From Azadirachta indica (lineage: Eukaryota; Streptophyta; Magnoliopsida; Sapindales; Meliaceae), in assembly GCA_022749755.1 (NCBI GenBank), contig CM040449.1:2499157-2563156 (forward strand): 64,000 nucleotides of DNA, written 5' to 3'. A model generated the notes under the pieces. That model saw nothing but the letters and a program-made list of their open reading frames with translations. It was not told where the DNA came from and searched no databases. Positions within the stretch are counted from its first letter, which is position 1. Each line of letters starts with the position of its first letter. Below, piece after piece: positions 11,375-22,508 of this stretch. Made by a program: the position numbers and the translations under genes.

Positions 11375-12216
11375 ATTCCATACCTTTATGATTCATTTGT
11401 CTTTTCATCCCTTTGGTTCACAAAGATTTTATTTTGTGGATTCAATTCAATTCACCACATGGTCGGACACATACATATATATAATATATATTTATTATAT
11501 ATTTATTAATAATAGCTAGAGGTACTGCTGAAATTTTTTTATCTAATTAATTACGGATAATAATATATATATATATATGTAGCATGATCGTCTCCCTGAA
11601 TTTCTATTTTTTTTTTTTTGTTTTCATATAACAAATAGATCCATAATGTCTGTTGAAACTTTAAAATCACTTTTATAATATTTAATTTGAGTATTGCAAC
11701 GTTAAAATATGCAACTGAATATTGAAGAAGAGAATCAATGTATTTGTCCCAGTGCTATATATTTTACACCTTCTTGTTTCAATCTGGAGGTTAGTAACTT
11801 AGAAGCACTTTGAGTAATGTATTTGTGACGTAAAATTTTTCCATATATTATACTTCTTCTTTTATCGGAATATATTTATCAGTTGATTTTTGATTAAGAG
11901 TTAGGAATTTATTTGTTGTAAATTAATTTGATAAAATTATGTGTGCTTGCTTTGCACAAATATGAAAAATCAGGAGCCCTAATGTTGTTACCCTTTATAA
12001 TTATAAATTAATAAATAAATAAATATATATTATAACATAGTCCAAGTTCAATGTCATACAGCTGATTACCGCAGATGTTAATGGTAGATTAATTAATTTA
12101 TTTAATCAATAAAGTTTAATATATACATAGTGGTGAGCTTTGGGGCCGGCAGATCACCATCTTATATATATATATATATATATATATGTTCAACAAATCG
12201 ATGATATGCAGTCTTC

Positions 12217-12217
12217 A

Positions 12218-12248
<31 letters not shown>

Positions 12249-12259
12249 GTAATAATAAT
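12217..12259. repeat. (AAT)n trinucleotide microsatellite
   Basis: About fourteen AAT units with one interruption (AGT). Pure sequence observation. Confidence 0.92.
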
Positions 12260-13015
12260 GTGACTTAGTGTCATTATCAGATATATAAAGATAACAATTA
12301 TTTAAAAAAAATTGTTCTATATTCAATTATTTCACAATGTCACGGTGCTCGATTTGTTGTAATCTAGATCATATTTTGCTGTTAGGCAAAAACCATCTTA
12401 AGTACTACTTGCCAAAAGGCTTAAATGTTGGTCAATTTATTAATTTAAAATTATGGTCATGATTAAGAAATGATTTTTAAGTCATAATATGTAAATATAA
12501 AAATGTATTCATGCACATACAAATTTTTGGGTTATTATAATATGTATTTAACATTTTCCAAAGAATTAAAAATAAATTACATAAAATACGTGGCAAATGA
12601 GCGAAAATAAGTGTATATTACCGGAATACTTTAATCAGCTCGCTAATCAAACTCTTTTGTAGAAATAGATATTTGTAACTTAAATTTTTTATTACTTTTT
12701 TATTTTGAAAGTTAAAATTAAAATACTTAGATTTTTAAAAAGTGGTGGCTGTTGTTCTTTGTGGCTGAGAGCTAATTAATACTGCCTAATAATTCTTGTC
12801 TTCGGACGTCGCTAACGTGTGCCGTACAATTCACTCTTTAGTCTTTAATTCAATTTAATGGCAATTCCCCCGCTAATTCATAATAATTCAATTAATTATA
12901 TAGCGACATATATGGAGACCCAATACAAATCACTAAGACTCTTAAGAATTCAAGCATTACGTCACTTGTTCAATGCCCGATAGTTTATTTGTAAACCGAA
13001 TTCCTTATAAATGAT

Positions 13016-13410
13016 CTTTTGATTTGCCTTTTTTATTTATTAAAAAGATTTTTTGAACAATAAAAATTTTTTTAAAATTTTTTATTACCTTTTACTTAAC
13101 AATAAAAAAGAGTTTTTAATAATAATAAAAAATTATTTTTCTTCTATTTAAAAAGTCCAAAATTTAAGTTTTTGATAGTAAATTTTCTACAGCCTTTTTA
13201 AAAAATAAAAATTATCTAAAATACTCTTATTTTATTTTAAAAATTTTACATTATTTCTTTAAAATAAAATATTAAAAATTTATCTATTAAAATAACTATT
13301 TAAATTTTTCTTCAAAGTCATTTGTGATAACTAAACAATTAATAAATTTTTGTTAAAAACTCCGCTTTAAAAAGCTCTATTTAAAAAAATACGTCAAATA
13401 GACTTTAATT
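13016..13410. mobile_element. Candidate AT-rich MITE-like element
   Basis: The left end (TTTGATTTGCC followed by T-rich and AAAAAGATTTTTTGAAC) resembles the reverse complement of the right end (CTATTTGACG followed by T-rich and AGAGCTTTTTAAAGC). This gives a long imperfect inverted repeat with a very AT-rich interior and no reading frame. Target-site duplication could not be defined with certainty. Random AT-rich sequence could mimic this. Confidence 0.25.
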
Positions 13411-13976
13411 ATATTTTAAATAATAACATATCACTCCCTGACTTTTGTATTTATATATCTATACACATGATTGATCTATTTTTAACAAATAAATTCCTAA
13501 TTTAGTGATTTATGCTAAAATACTAAAATTATATTTATGATATTTGAATTTTAACCAACACAATATTGTAATGGATAATTTAATATTAAAAAATATTTTA
13601 GTTATTTTAATAAGAGTTAGGACTTAATCTAATAATAAATTTAATTTATCATTAATTAACAGTAACATTTAACTCATTTGATTTGAGTCTCTCATCAAAT
13701 ATTAACAGTAGATTTTTTTTAAAAAAATAGTTTGAGTAAAATTTATTTATACTAAAAGTGCTGTATTATTAAAAATAATTTGACTCCAAATTGTAGGCAG
13801 TGGTATAGTATTAAGTAAAAATGGTTCAATTTTTTATGGTGCCATAATTTGAATGCGGTGCCACTGCAAGTAAAATTATTTGTTAAGAATACATAATAGA
13901 TTATATTATTATTTGTAAAAATATATATATATATATATAATAAAAAGGAGGACCTGGATGTCACTATTGCAAAAAC

Positions 13977-14013
13977 GGGTATGGGTATGGGTATGGGGGT
14001 ATGGGTGGGTGGG
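13977..14013. repeat. G-rich GGGTAT array
   Basis: Several GGGTAT units followed by GGGGGTATGGGTGGGTGGG, giving at least six runs of three or more G on the plus strand within 37 bases. It differs from the plant telomere repeat TTTAGGG. It has G-quadruplex potential. Confidence 0.85.
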
Positions 14014-14897
14014 ACGTATTAATGTGAACGAGACCAAGTCATCTGAAACAAAGTCAGTCTGAAAGTGAAGAGCCGGTGGGCTAGCTAAGGCCAAACCTCG
14101 ACCGATATGAAAATGCTATGCAAATTCACGTTGACTTACTTGCCGCTTATTTCCCACTTTTTCATATACATTAACGGCAATAATTTATTAATTTCCTTAG
14201 TTGCCGAGTTTTTTTGTTTTCTTTTTTATATATATAGATTATTGATTCATTCATTCTCTATTAAACTCGTTCTCGAACCCCACCTCAGCTCATGAAAATC
14301 ATGGGACTTCCTAATTTTACAACGTTGAATCTATCCATGTTTTCTTTACTCTTAATAGAATTTAAGGTCGGTGTAGATCAGTATTAATAATATTCCTGCA
14401 ATAATTTTATATATATATGTCCACGATAATTTGTTATACAGTCTACTCTTTACGTGTGCATTTGAAATTACAGTGCAGAATACTGTGAAATAATTATATT
14501 GATTCACTAACTATCAAATAAAGAAATCAAAATTTTCTCTTAATATAAACTTTAATTTAAGAGTACACATCTACAATTTATAATTAATATATTTTGATCG
14601 TATATATGTGTATATAAATTTAAAAATTAAGTTTGAATTAGATAAAAAAAAATTAATTAAACGTTATTTACTAACTATTACCACTTTAATTAATATGTTT
14701 TTTTTTTTTAAAATTAACAGATGTAGATGTATGTTAATAATAATAAAGCTGGAAAATCTAGTGATGATCAGTAGTTATTAGGAAATTTATTCAGTGCAAT
14801 TTTACTAATGAGTAATGACCAATACAAGAAACTAATAAATTAATGCAATTACAAATTAAGCAAGAGGTCAAGCACAATTTCAGGTCCTCTGCTATAA

Positions 14898-14930
<33 letters not shown>

Positions 14931-15004
14931 ACAACAAAGTTTACTACTGTCATGAAAGTTGAAGAAAGCATCAGAAAAGAAAATTGGAGTGGATGCGTTC
15001 GTTC

Positions 15005-15041
<37 letters not shown>

Positions 15042-15245
15042 AGCAAGCAAATATTTATTAATTTATTTAATCATGATAATTTTTGTATACAAGATGGTTG
15101 GATGCGCCCCACCAAAAGCAAAATGAATGGGCCACACTACCTTACTAAAATATTCTACATTTGGTGCGATTGGATATTGACTTTCCTCGAGTCTTTTCTC
15201 TCTAGTATTTTTTTTTTTTTCCTAAATATTAGAGAGAAAATTCAG

Positions 15246-15254
15246 TATAAAATA
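15246..15254 (+). promoter_or_regulatory. Probable TATA box of the PIX13-like kinase gene
   Basis: TATAAAATA, 264 bases upstream of the start codon. The interval contains a CT-rich stretch (about 15310-15370) typical of plant 5' leaders. Confidence 0.6.
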
Positions 15255-15509
15255 GGGTGGGGGAGAAGAAAGCAAGGGTGAGAGAAGAATCAGTCCAACA
15301 AGTCTTCATAATATTTTTCTCCCTCTGCTTCTTAATTGTTTTTTCTTCGTTTCTTCTTTCTCTCCTTCCTATAACTTATAAACGAATATAATCAAACAAA
15401 ATAAAAATAACTTCTCCTAGCTAGCTAGCTTCTAACTACACCATCAGCTTTAAGATAAAAGAGAAATTTCCGCAGTTAAACTGTCTTTAATTTAATTTCT
15501 CGATCAAAT

Positions 15510-17547
15510 ATGGGTATCTGCTACGGAACTCCGGTAGATCACACCCCAAGCAAACCACCGAGTCCAGGTTTGTGTTGTAATTTTTTTTTGTCCTGTTAAA
15601 TAAAGATTATGAGATTATTCTGATTAATTCTTTTGTAAATCATGTGTGATCACTGATATATGCAGATGTTTCTAACTTGGAGAACAAACCAAATGAATTA
15701 AAAGGAAAATTGAGCTGTGAGAATGTCAAGGATGACAAGAATTCGACGCCGGAAGTGAACGAAACCATGCCGTCAAGCGGAAAGATAGTAACTCAGAATC
15801 TGAAAATGTTTACGCTGCAAGAACTGCGAGCTGCGACCAAAAATTTCAGACCGGATACAATGCTGGGAGAGGGCGGATTCGGACGAGTTTTCAAGGGTTG
15901 GATCGACGAGCAAACCTACGCGCCGTCGAAAGTCGGCGTCGGGATGGCAGTTGCCGTCAAGAAATCAAACCCAGATAGCTTACAAGGGTTACAGGAATGG
16001 CAAGTAAGTTCGTTAAATTCTGTTAAATTCAGCGTAAAAAATATGTCGAATGTTAAATGGGAAACCGTTATTTTTTTTCTCTCTCAGAGGTACCGAAATT
16101 TCTGCATTGCCCACATGATTAACACGACGTTTTTCAATGCTTTGTATAAGTCTACACTCAACATAACCCACCAAATCAAGACTTCATAGAAATTAAGCAT
16201 TTAAATTTATTTATTTTTTCTGTTGACTAAACCAACAATTGAAAAATCTTACAGAGTTTGCATATAGATCATAAATCCAGTACGATTGTTTTGACCGAGA
16301 AATTTGCCTGACGTATAGGATGACTTCATTATGTTTATCAATTGTGATTGGTTACTACACATTTAAGCAAACGCATTCATACTATGTTTACTTTGGGGCA
16401 GGCCGAGGTGAAATTCCTGGGAAAATTTTCTCATCCAAACCTGGTAAAACTTCTGGGGTACTGCTGGGAGGACAAACAGTTCCTACTTGTGTATGAATAT
16501 ATGCAGAAAGGAAGCTTGGAAAATCACCTTTTTAGAAGTAAGAATCCGTAATTATGTAATCCTTTCCTTCTATTTTTTGTAAATTTATGTATTTCAGAAA
16601 TTCAGACATGGAGAAGTCGAATACTTGAAATATATATTTAACCATATTTTGGGCATTTTTTAATTAATTGCAGAGGGTGCGGAGCCTCTTCCATGGGACA
16701 TTCGCCTTAAAATAGCAATTGGTGCTGCAGAAGGCCTAACTTTTTTGCATTGCTCGGAGAAGAGCGTTATATACAGAGATTTTAAAGCCTCTAACATCTT
16801 GTTGGATGCGGTACGTAATTAATTAATTTGAATTAAAATCCAGATCCTGCTCCTCCCTGTTAATTTGCTGGGAATTCTCATCAACGAGTTTCAATATTTT
16901 GCAGTCATACAATGCAAAACTTTCGGATTTTGGGTTGGCGAAATTAGGTCCTATAAATGGAAACTCTCATGTAACAACGCGCGTTATGGGCACATACGGC
17001 TATGCAGCTCCTGAATACGTGGCAACAGGTAAATTGTGTGCATAACAAACTTACGAGTTGATGTAATAATGTTAATTATAATTAACAAAAATTTAACAAT
17101 ATGTCAATCAAATTTGCAGGTCATTTGTATGTAAAAAGTGATGTATACGGATTCGGGGTCGTGTTATTGGAAATGTTAACGGGTTTACGAGCACTTGATA
17201 CGCATCGTCCCTCCGGTCAGCACAACTTGGTAGATTTCGCCAGGCCATCTCTTTCGGAGAAAAGAAAGTTAAAGAAGATAATGGATCCGAGGCTAGAGGA
17301 TCAATACCCATTGAAAGCAGCCTTTCAAGCAGCTGAACTTATAATAAAATGTATAGAATCCGATCCCAAAAATCGGCCGTCCATGGAGGAAGTCCTGGAA
17401 ACTTTACAGAAGATCAGTGCCATCGAAATTGAACCAAAGAAGAAGGCAAAAGTTCGAGGTAAGAATCATAAAGCTAAGCGAGAAGAACAGCCTTCGCCTC
17501 AATGTCATCGGTCGCCCCTTCACGGCCGAGCTGGGCCACACTATTAA
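15510..17547 (+). CDS. PIX13-like: Receptor-like cytoplasmic kinase, subfamily VII (PIX13-like)
   Basis: Exons 15510-15567, 15666-16003, 16402-16537, 16674-16810, 16905-17028 and 17120-17547 join in frame to 406 residues. The start MGICYGT carries a myristoylation Gly2 and a palmitoylatable Cys4, as in most subfamily VII kinases, predicting plasma-membrane attachment. A polar N-terminal region (about 20-66) precedes the kinase domain (about 80-360): [12 protein letters not shown] (87-98) with the insert typical of this branch, ATP-binding Lys118, catalytic [11 protein letters not shown] (Asp213), DFG at 231-233 and the activation segment [15 protein letters not shown]. All catalytic residues are intact. 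The tail is lysine-rich ([19 protein letters not shown]) and ends near HGRAGPHY. The nearest Arabidopsis relatives appear to be PIX13 and similar PBL kinases; the exact orthologue is not certain. It lies 6.3 kb from the PBL21-like gene, in the same orientation, but belongs to a different branch, so it is not a recent tandem copy. Confidence 0.93.
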
Positions 17548-20500
17548 GAAACGTACGTAAACGTACGGCCAGGTTTTTTTTTATGCATACGACACTTTTT
17601 AACATGTACTTTATTAGGGTATAACATTTCCCACTTCTTTTTTTTTTTTTTTTTTTTTTTTGTATTTACTTCGGGCAAAAATGTGCTAGTTTTGTCAAGA
17701 GAGATTTCAGTCCAGTGCTCTGAATCCAGTCATATCGCAAGAATCAAGTTTGTAATTATTGGTGGCGAATTTGGGAATTCAACCTTAGTCCCCAAACCCT
17801 TTTTTTGATTTTTTTGTTTTTCTCAAAAATCAAACGCAAATGATGAGCTAAAGTTTTTAAGTATACGGATAGAGGAAGATTTAAAGAAACAGTAGAACTA
17901 AAGTGAAATGAAAGATAAAAAGTATTGTGAATATTTGTGATGCCTTGTCAAATTAATAGAGCAAAAATTTAGATTCTAAACCGAAATTTCCCCTCAAAAA
18001 CTCGAATCAAGGTATCGAAAAAATGAGGCCATACTACTTGGAGCTACTAAATGCATCCGACAATGACAATGTTCACGTGTACTGAACCTAAAAGTACAGT
18101 AATGGAAAAACATTGAAATGTACTCAACCTAGAAGTTGAGTCCTTGTAAATCCACTCTATTTTCTCGGTAATTGTCCTCCATTTTAACAAAGTAATAGCA
18201 TTATTGAAGATTGACGAGATTATTACCCAATAAATGGGGCGCAGCTGTCACTGCCAGAAATTATTGTTCCATTAGGCCCAATAATTTTCGGACTTGAAAT
18301 CTTGGGCATTGTCCAAAATTAGTTTAATATCATTTCGACCTGGTTATAGTCATTTCTCTCGTAATTAACTAATTACTAGCCCTACGTTAAATAAATTATA
18401 CAAGCAAAGAAAAGGGCAATCAGAAAGTCAAAATTATATGGGTTATCCCTTCGTTAAAGTTCAAATCATATAATGCCTTTTCTGGATTGCGCTTAGACTT
18501 TTATAGCAAAATTTCCAATCAGAAAATTTGTTCTTTATTGATAATTATTGATTGAAAGATAATTCAATATTGTATCGTTTCTTTCTCCATTCCTCCAAAG
18601 TCCAAAACCAAAGCCAACAAAAAAAAAAAAAAAAAGGGAAAATGACATGAAATATTTATGACTTGAATTAATGCGATACGACTGAAAATAAACATAGTCT
18701 ATACGGCGCGCTTCTAGTCATAGCACTCTGATGTGATTGTACCGTTTGTCCCACTTCTTAACTAATTTTTGCCAACCCTAATAATTCTGTTGACCCATGT
18801 TCCACGCTTTCGCAAAAACCAAATAAGAAATCTTGAAATCAGTTCAAATTATCGCAAGTTGTTTCCTTTTCATTTGATAGCAGTCAGTGAGTCACAGTGA
18901 TTTCCAAACGAATTGGGCCTGAGATTCTGAATTTGCACGGGTTCTTAACATTAATTAAGCCCTGGCCAACTAATTAATACCATAAATTAACACACCATGC
19001 TTGCTTTCTTTCTACACATGAAAGGGGAAATGTTCAAATTTGTGTATCAAATAATATAACAGTAAAAATCGATGCCCAAATCCTCAATTTACGAACATGA
19101 TCCCACATGGTGCACGCTCTCCATTTTCTGACCAAAGCCCCTTTGAAAAAAAAAAAAGAAAAAAAGAGACACTTACCTTTTCTTAATTTCCTGCAGAGTT
19201 TAAAAGTTGCCTAATGAGCATATTTTAACTCCGCATTGGCTGATGTGGACCCATTCAATTGAATGGGAAGCCAAACAGGCGGCACATTTCTGTTCTTACT
19301 AATCATGATAACATCATCGACAATCCATGCCTTTCATTTTACTTATAAACAAGAATTAGAGGGGAATGTATCTTTCTTTTTCCCTGCCCCATGCCCATGC
19401 CCATGCCCATGGATTGCATTTCCCTGAGAGCAACTAATTAATACTTTATTTAGGTTCACAGTTTTTAGGAGTCTAGTTTCGGTCCGGCTCAAAATTTTAG
19501 GTGGTTCACGATACTATTTGTATTGTGTTCGTATAAAAAAGAGGTTAAATATTTTCGGTTGTCTCCAATTTTACCTTGAAGCATATTTACGATTTACGTT
19601 GTGCACATATTTAAAATGCCTAATGATTAGGCCAACTTAAACATTCTACCTTTTGGTCTCAACCATGTCATAACAAGAAACAAGCATTCATCCGTCTTGA
19701 TATAATAATGCATTCAATAATAATATTATTACTATTATTCAAAAAAAATTTCTTGAAAAATTAAGACGGTACATTGGTAAGTAGCATAGTCCTGCCTTTT
19801 CGTTGAATGGGACGGGCACTAGGCTTCAAAGCTCGAGATGTGGATGTCCCCATCGCACAAAGCCTTTTCAGCAGCACAAGATCCTAGTCCTTGGATCTCT
19901 GGAAACTGCATATTCTGCAGACTCTCTGCAGAACAAACCACCTGGAAAAAGCAACAAGCTTTAGCCCCCATTTATCTCCCACACCCAAAAGGAAAAAAGG
20001 ATTTAATTAAACTGTATGATTAAAGCATGTAAATTTGTGCTTAGTTTTCATTCTTGCCTACGTAATCCTAGGACCCATTTCAGGAATAAAGAATAATAAT
20101 AATTGATCAAAATGGGCTGGCTTGTAGCGGTAGACATCAATCATCTTCTTCTATTATTTAATTCTATTTTTCGGCGGAACGAAAGACGTTGTTTAGAAAT
20201 TCTTCTCAGGCGTGTTGATTGATTACTACAACCAGAAAAATTCACAATCAATTGATTTCGATTCTGTGGAGTGTGGACTGCGGCGGAGCTGATCACTTCA
20301 AAGCCAAGCAAGCCTGCTCCCCTAGACCAGAGCCTTTATTCCCGACAAAGACGTGCTTCTCCTATTTCTGGACTTTGTTTTATAACAGCAAATTAGTTAG
20401 TAAAAGTTATGGGTCCCAAATATTGCAAGACAATTGATAAACGCTGCCGTATACCGAAACAACGTTATATAACTCTAAACAATACTAATAGCAGCAGTGA

Positions 20501-22380
20501 TAATCTAGGGGCCAAGGTTCATAAATCCATTTATTACGATGGAACTATGCAGCGTCACTTTGTGTGGACCATCAAATTTAAATTTTCACAACTTCTTCGA
20601 GCCGAAAGGAAATAAATGCAGTTTACACAAAATGAGCCTGGAAAGACGAAATAAAATACGGGAACTTCGTACAAAAATCCAACTGGAATTTACACACTTT
20701 TGACTCTTTAAAGAGTGTGTATTGTATGTTTGAAAGAATCTGCTTTTAGCTTTTGGGGTACGCAGGGAGTGTGAGGTTTATCGCAATGTCCATGTGGCGT
20801 GTAGCAAAGTTTGCATGATCGAGGCGTGGCGCCGAGAGTTATGATAACGTCAAATGAGTAGTAATCATGACCATGACTGGGTCTTAAACATTAAAGCCCA
20901 TAACAGCGCGCTGTGCGTAAGGTTCCGTTTTTGCTGTTGTTGTTTCTCTTATTCGTAATTGTTTGATAGTGTGCGCGAGCAGACTGAGATGTCTCTCTTC
21001 TTCTTTGGCCCCCACATCTAGAATCTATTCTCTAGTAACTCCTTTTGCCCTCTTGCCCCCACCATCACACTCACAATAATTAGCCCCACTCTCCATTTTT
21101 CCATTTGTTAATTTCCCATTAATTAATTTTGGTTCAACGTATCTTTAGTTAAAATCGTGTGAACAGAAAACTTGCCTTTGATCCAGCTACAGCAACGCAG
21201 GCTTGAGAGAGATAGTTGCAAACAGTTTTTGCATGGTTGTCCTACAAGGAAACGCGAATTTAGTTGTATTTAGTCATTTCTTCAAACAGGTTGTGGACAT
21301 CAAGCACTCCGCATTGTTGCGTGAAGTTGTTGATTTAATATTTGCAATTGCGGTTGTCAAATCCTACAAGAATGTTTTAGAATTTGGAAATTTAAATTGA
21401 AAAAAAAAATGTAGTTAGTCTTCAAAGTTAACCTCCGAAAAAAGCATAGACACAGTGGTTGATCACAAGTTAGTGATGCTGAGAAATTCTCGACGCCACT
21501 CTAGTGGGGTGGTTGAGACTAGAGAATCCTAACGTGGTGGCTTTCCCACCAACTTGATTAAAATGGCCTGGACAACGCAGCAGCGTGTGCCATAAATTGC
21601 TTGTTGTTTTGTATCTGTCACAATTAAATGCACGTACATCACCTGCTCGACATAGTTTCCGAGTTAGCTTGAAACTTGTCATGTCACCCTCCCACCCACG
21701 ATTAGAAATGAATTCAAATTCAAGATTTTTTCATTACTAGAAAGGATTGTAATTTGGAATTGAATTCAGCTATCAAATTTCAACAACTAATAAACCACAA
21801 CATCCAACTCCCATCTTAAATGTCAAAATTTTCCATGAATTCCCCATTAAAAGATCAATGGTTTCCGTACTAGCTCATGTCCTTTTCACCCACCAACCCT
21901 ACTTCACTCAATTTAAAGCTATTATACTTCGTGCTTTCAATTTGTACTGCTAAGATTGGACCAACCGCATTTTAGTTAGGACCCTATATGATTCACTGGT
22001 TACAATTTTTTACAATTTACGGATATAATTTCTAAATTAAAAACTATAACAAAAGAATTTCTGAGATCTAAATCTTCATCAATAGATCAATGTTATCCAC
22101 CACAGTCAACGAGTTCCCACAGGCATGAGAATTTTTTTGGTGGGGCCTATTCGGTTCTGATCCATATCAAATAATTATTAATTATTTCCTTAACAATACC
22201 ATTTAAAATTACCGAAACACCCTCGCAATTGAAAAATACATTAAAATAAGAGACACTCCGACAAGCTAACCGAAATCCGGGGCAATTACGTAAATACGCG
22301 CTGCGTTTGATGACAATAGACTCATTTAAACGCCATTGAGAAGTGAAGTAGCCAGCGCCAAGTGTGTTCCCTCATGTCTA
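17548..22380. other. Intergenic region between PIX13-like and NPC1 genes
   Basis: About 4.8 kb with no recognisable gene. Just after the kinase gene is a run of more than 20 T (about 17639-17660). A perfect 18-base palindrome lies at 19250-19267 and a few CCCATG units at about 19390-19410. Open frames of 60-72 codons occur on both strands, but none shows family motifs, good splice signals or a coherent neighbour. Confidence 0.6.
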
Positions 22381-22387
22381 TGTGAAC

Positions 22388-22395
22388 TATAAATA
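22388..22395 (+). promoter_or_regulatory. Probable TATA box of the NPC1 gene
   Basis: TATAAATA, 121 bases upstream of the NPC1 start codon, followed by a CT-rich leader. Confidence 0.65.
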
Positions 22396-22508
22396 CGGTT
22401 TCTTTTCTTCTTTGACTCTCGATTGAACTCTCAGTCCTAATACTTATACTCACCAAAACAGATACGTTTCTTCACTCGCTTGCTTTCTAGACGCGTTCGC
22501 ATACGGCA

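Larger units (their letters stand above)
9800..15240. other. AT-rich intergenic region between the two RLCK genes
   Basis: About 5.4 kb without a recognisable gene. It contains TA microsatellites (about 11344-11371, 12163-12187, 13920-13939, 14898-14931 and 15006-15030), an AAT array (about 12217-12259), a G-rich GGGTAT array (13977-14013) and an AT-rich inverted-repeat stretch at about 13016-13410 that may be a MITE. The short open frames here are low-complexity or AT-derived. Confidence 0.65.

Noticed and set aside
11116..11509. Open frames with runs of Ile-Tyr
   Set aside because: They arise from the TA microsatellite and are not coding.
13977..14013. Interstitial telomere repeat
   Set aside because: The unit is GGGTAT, not TTTAGGG, so it is only a G-rich microsatellite.
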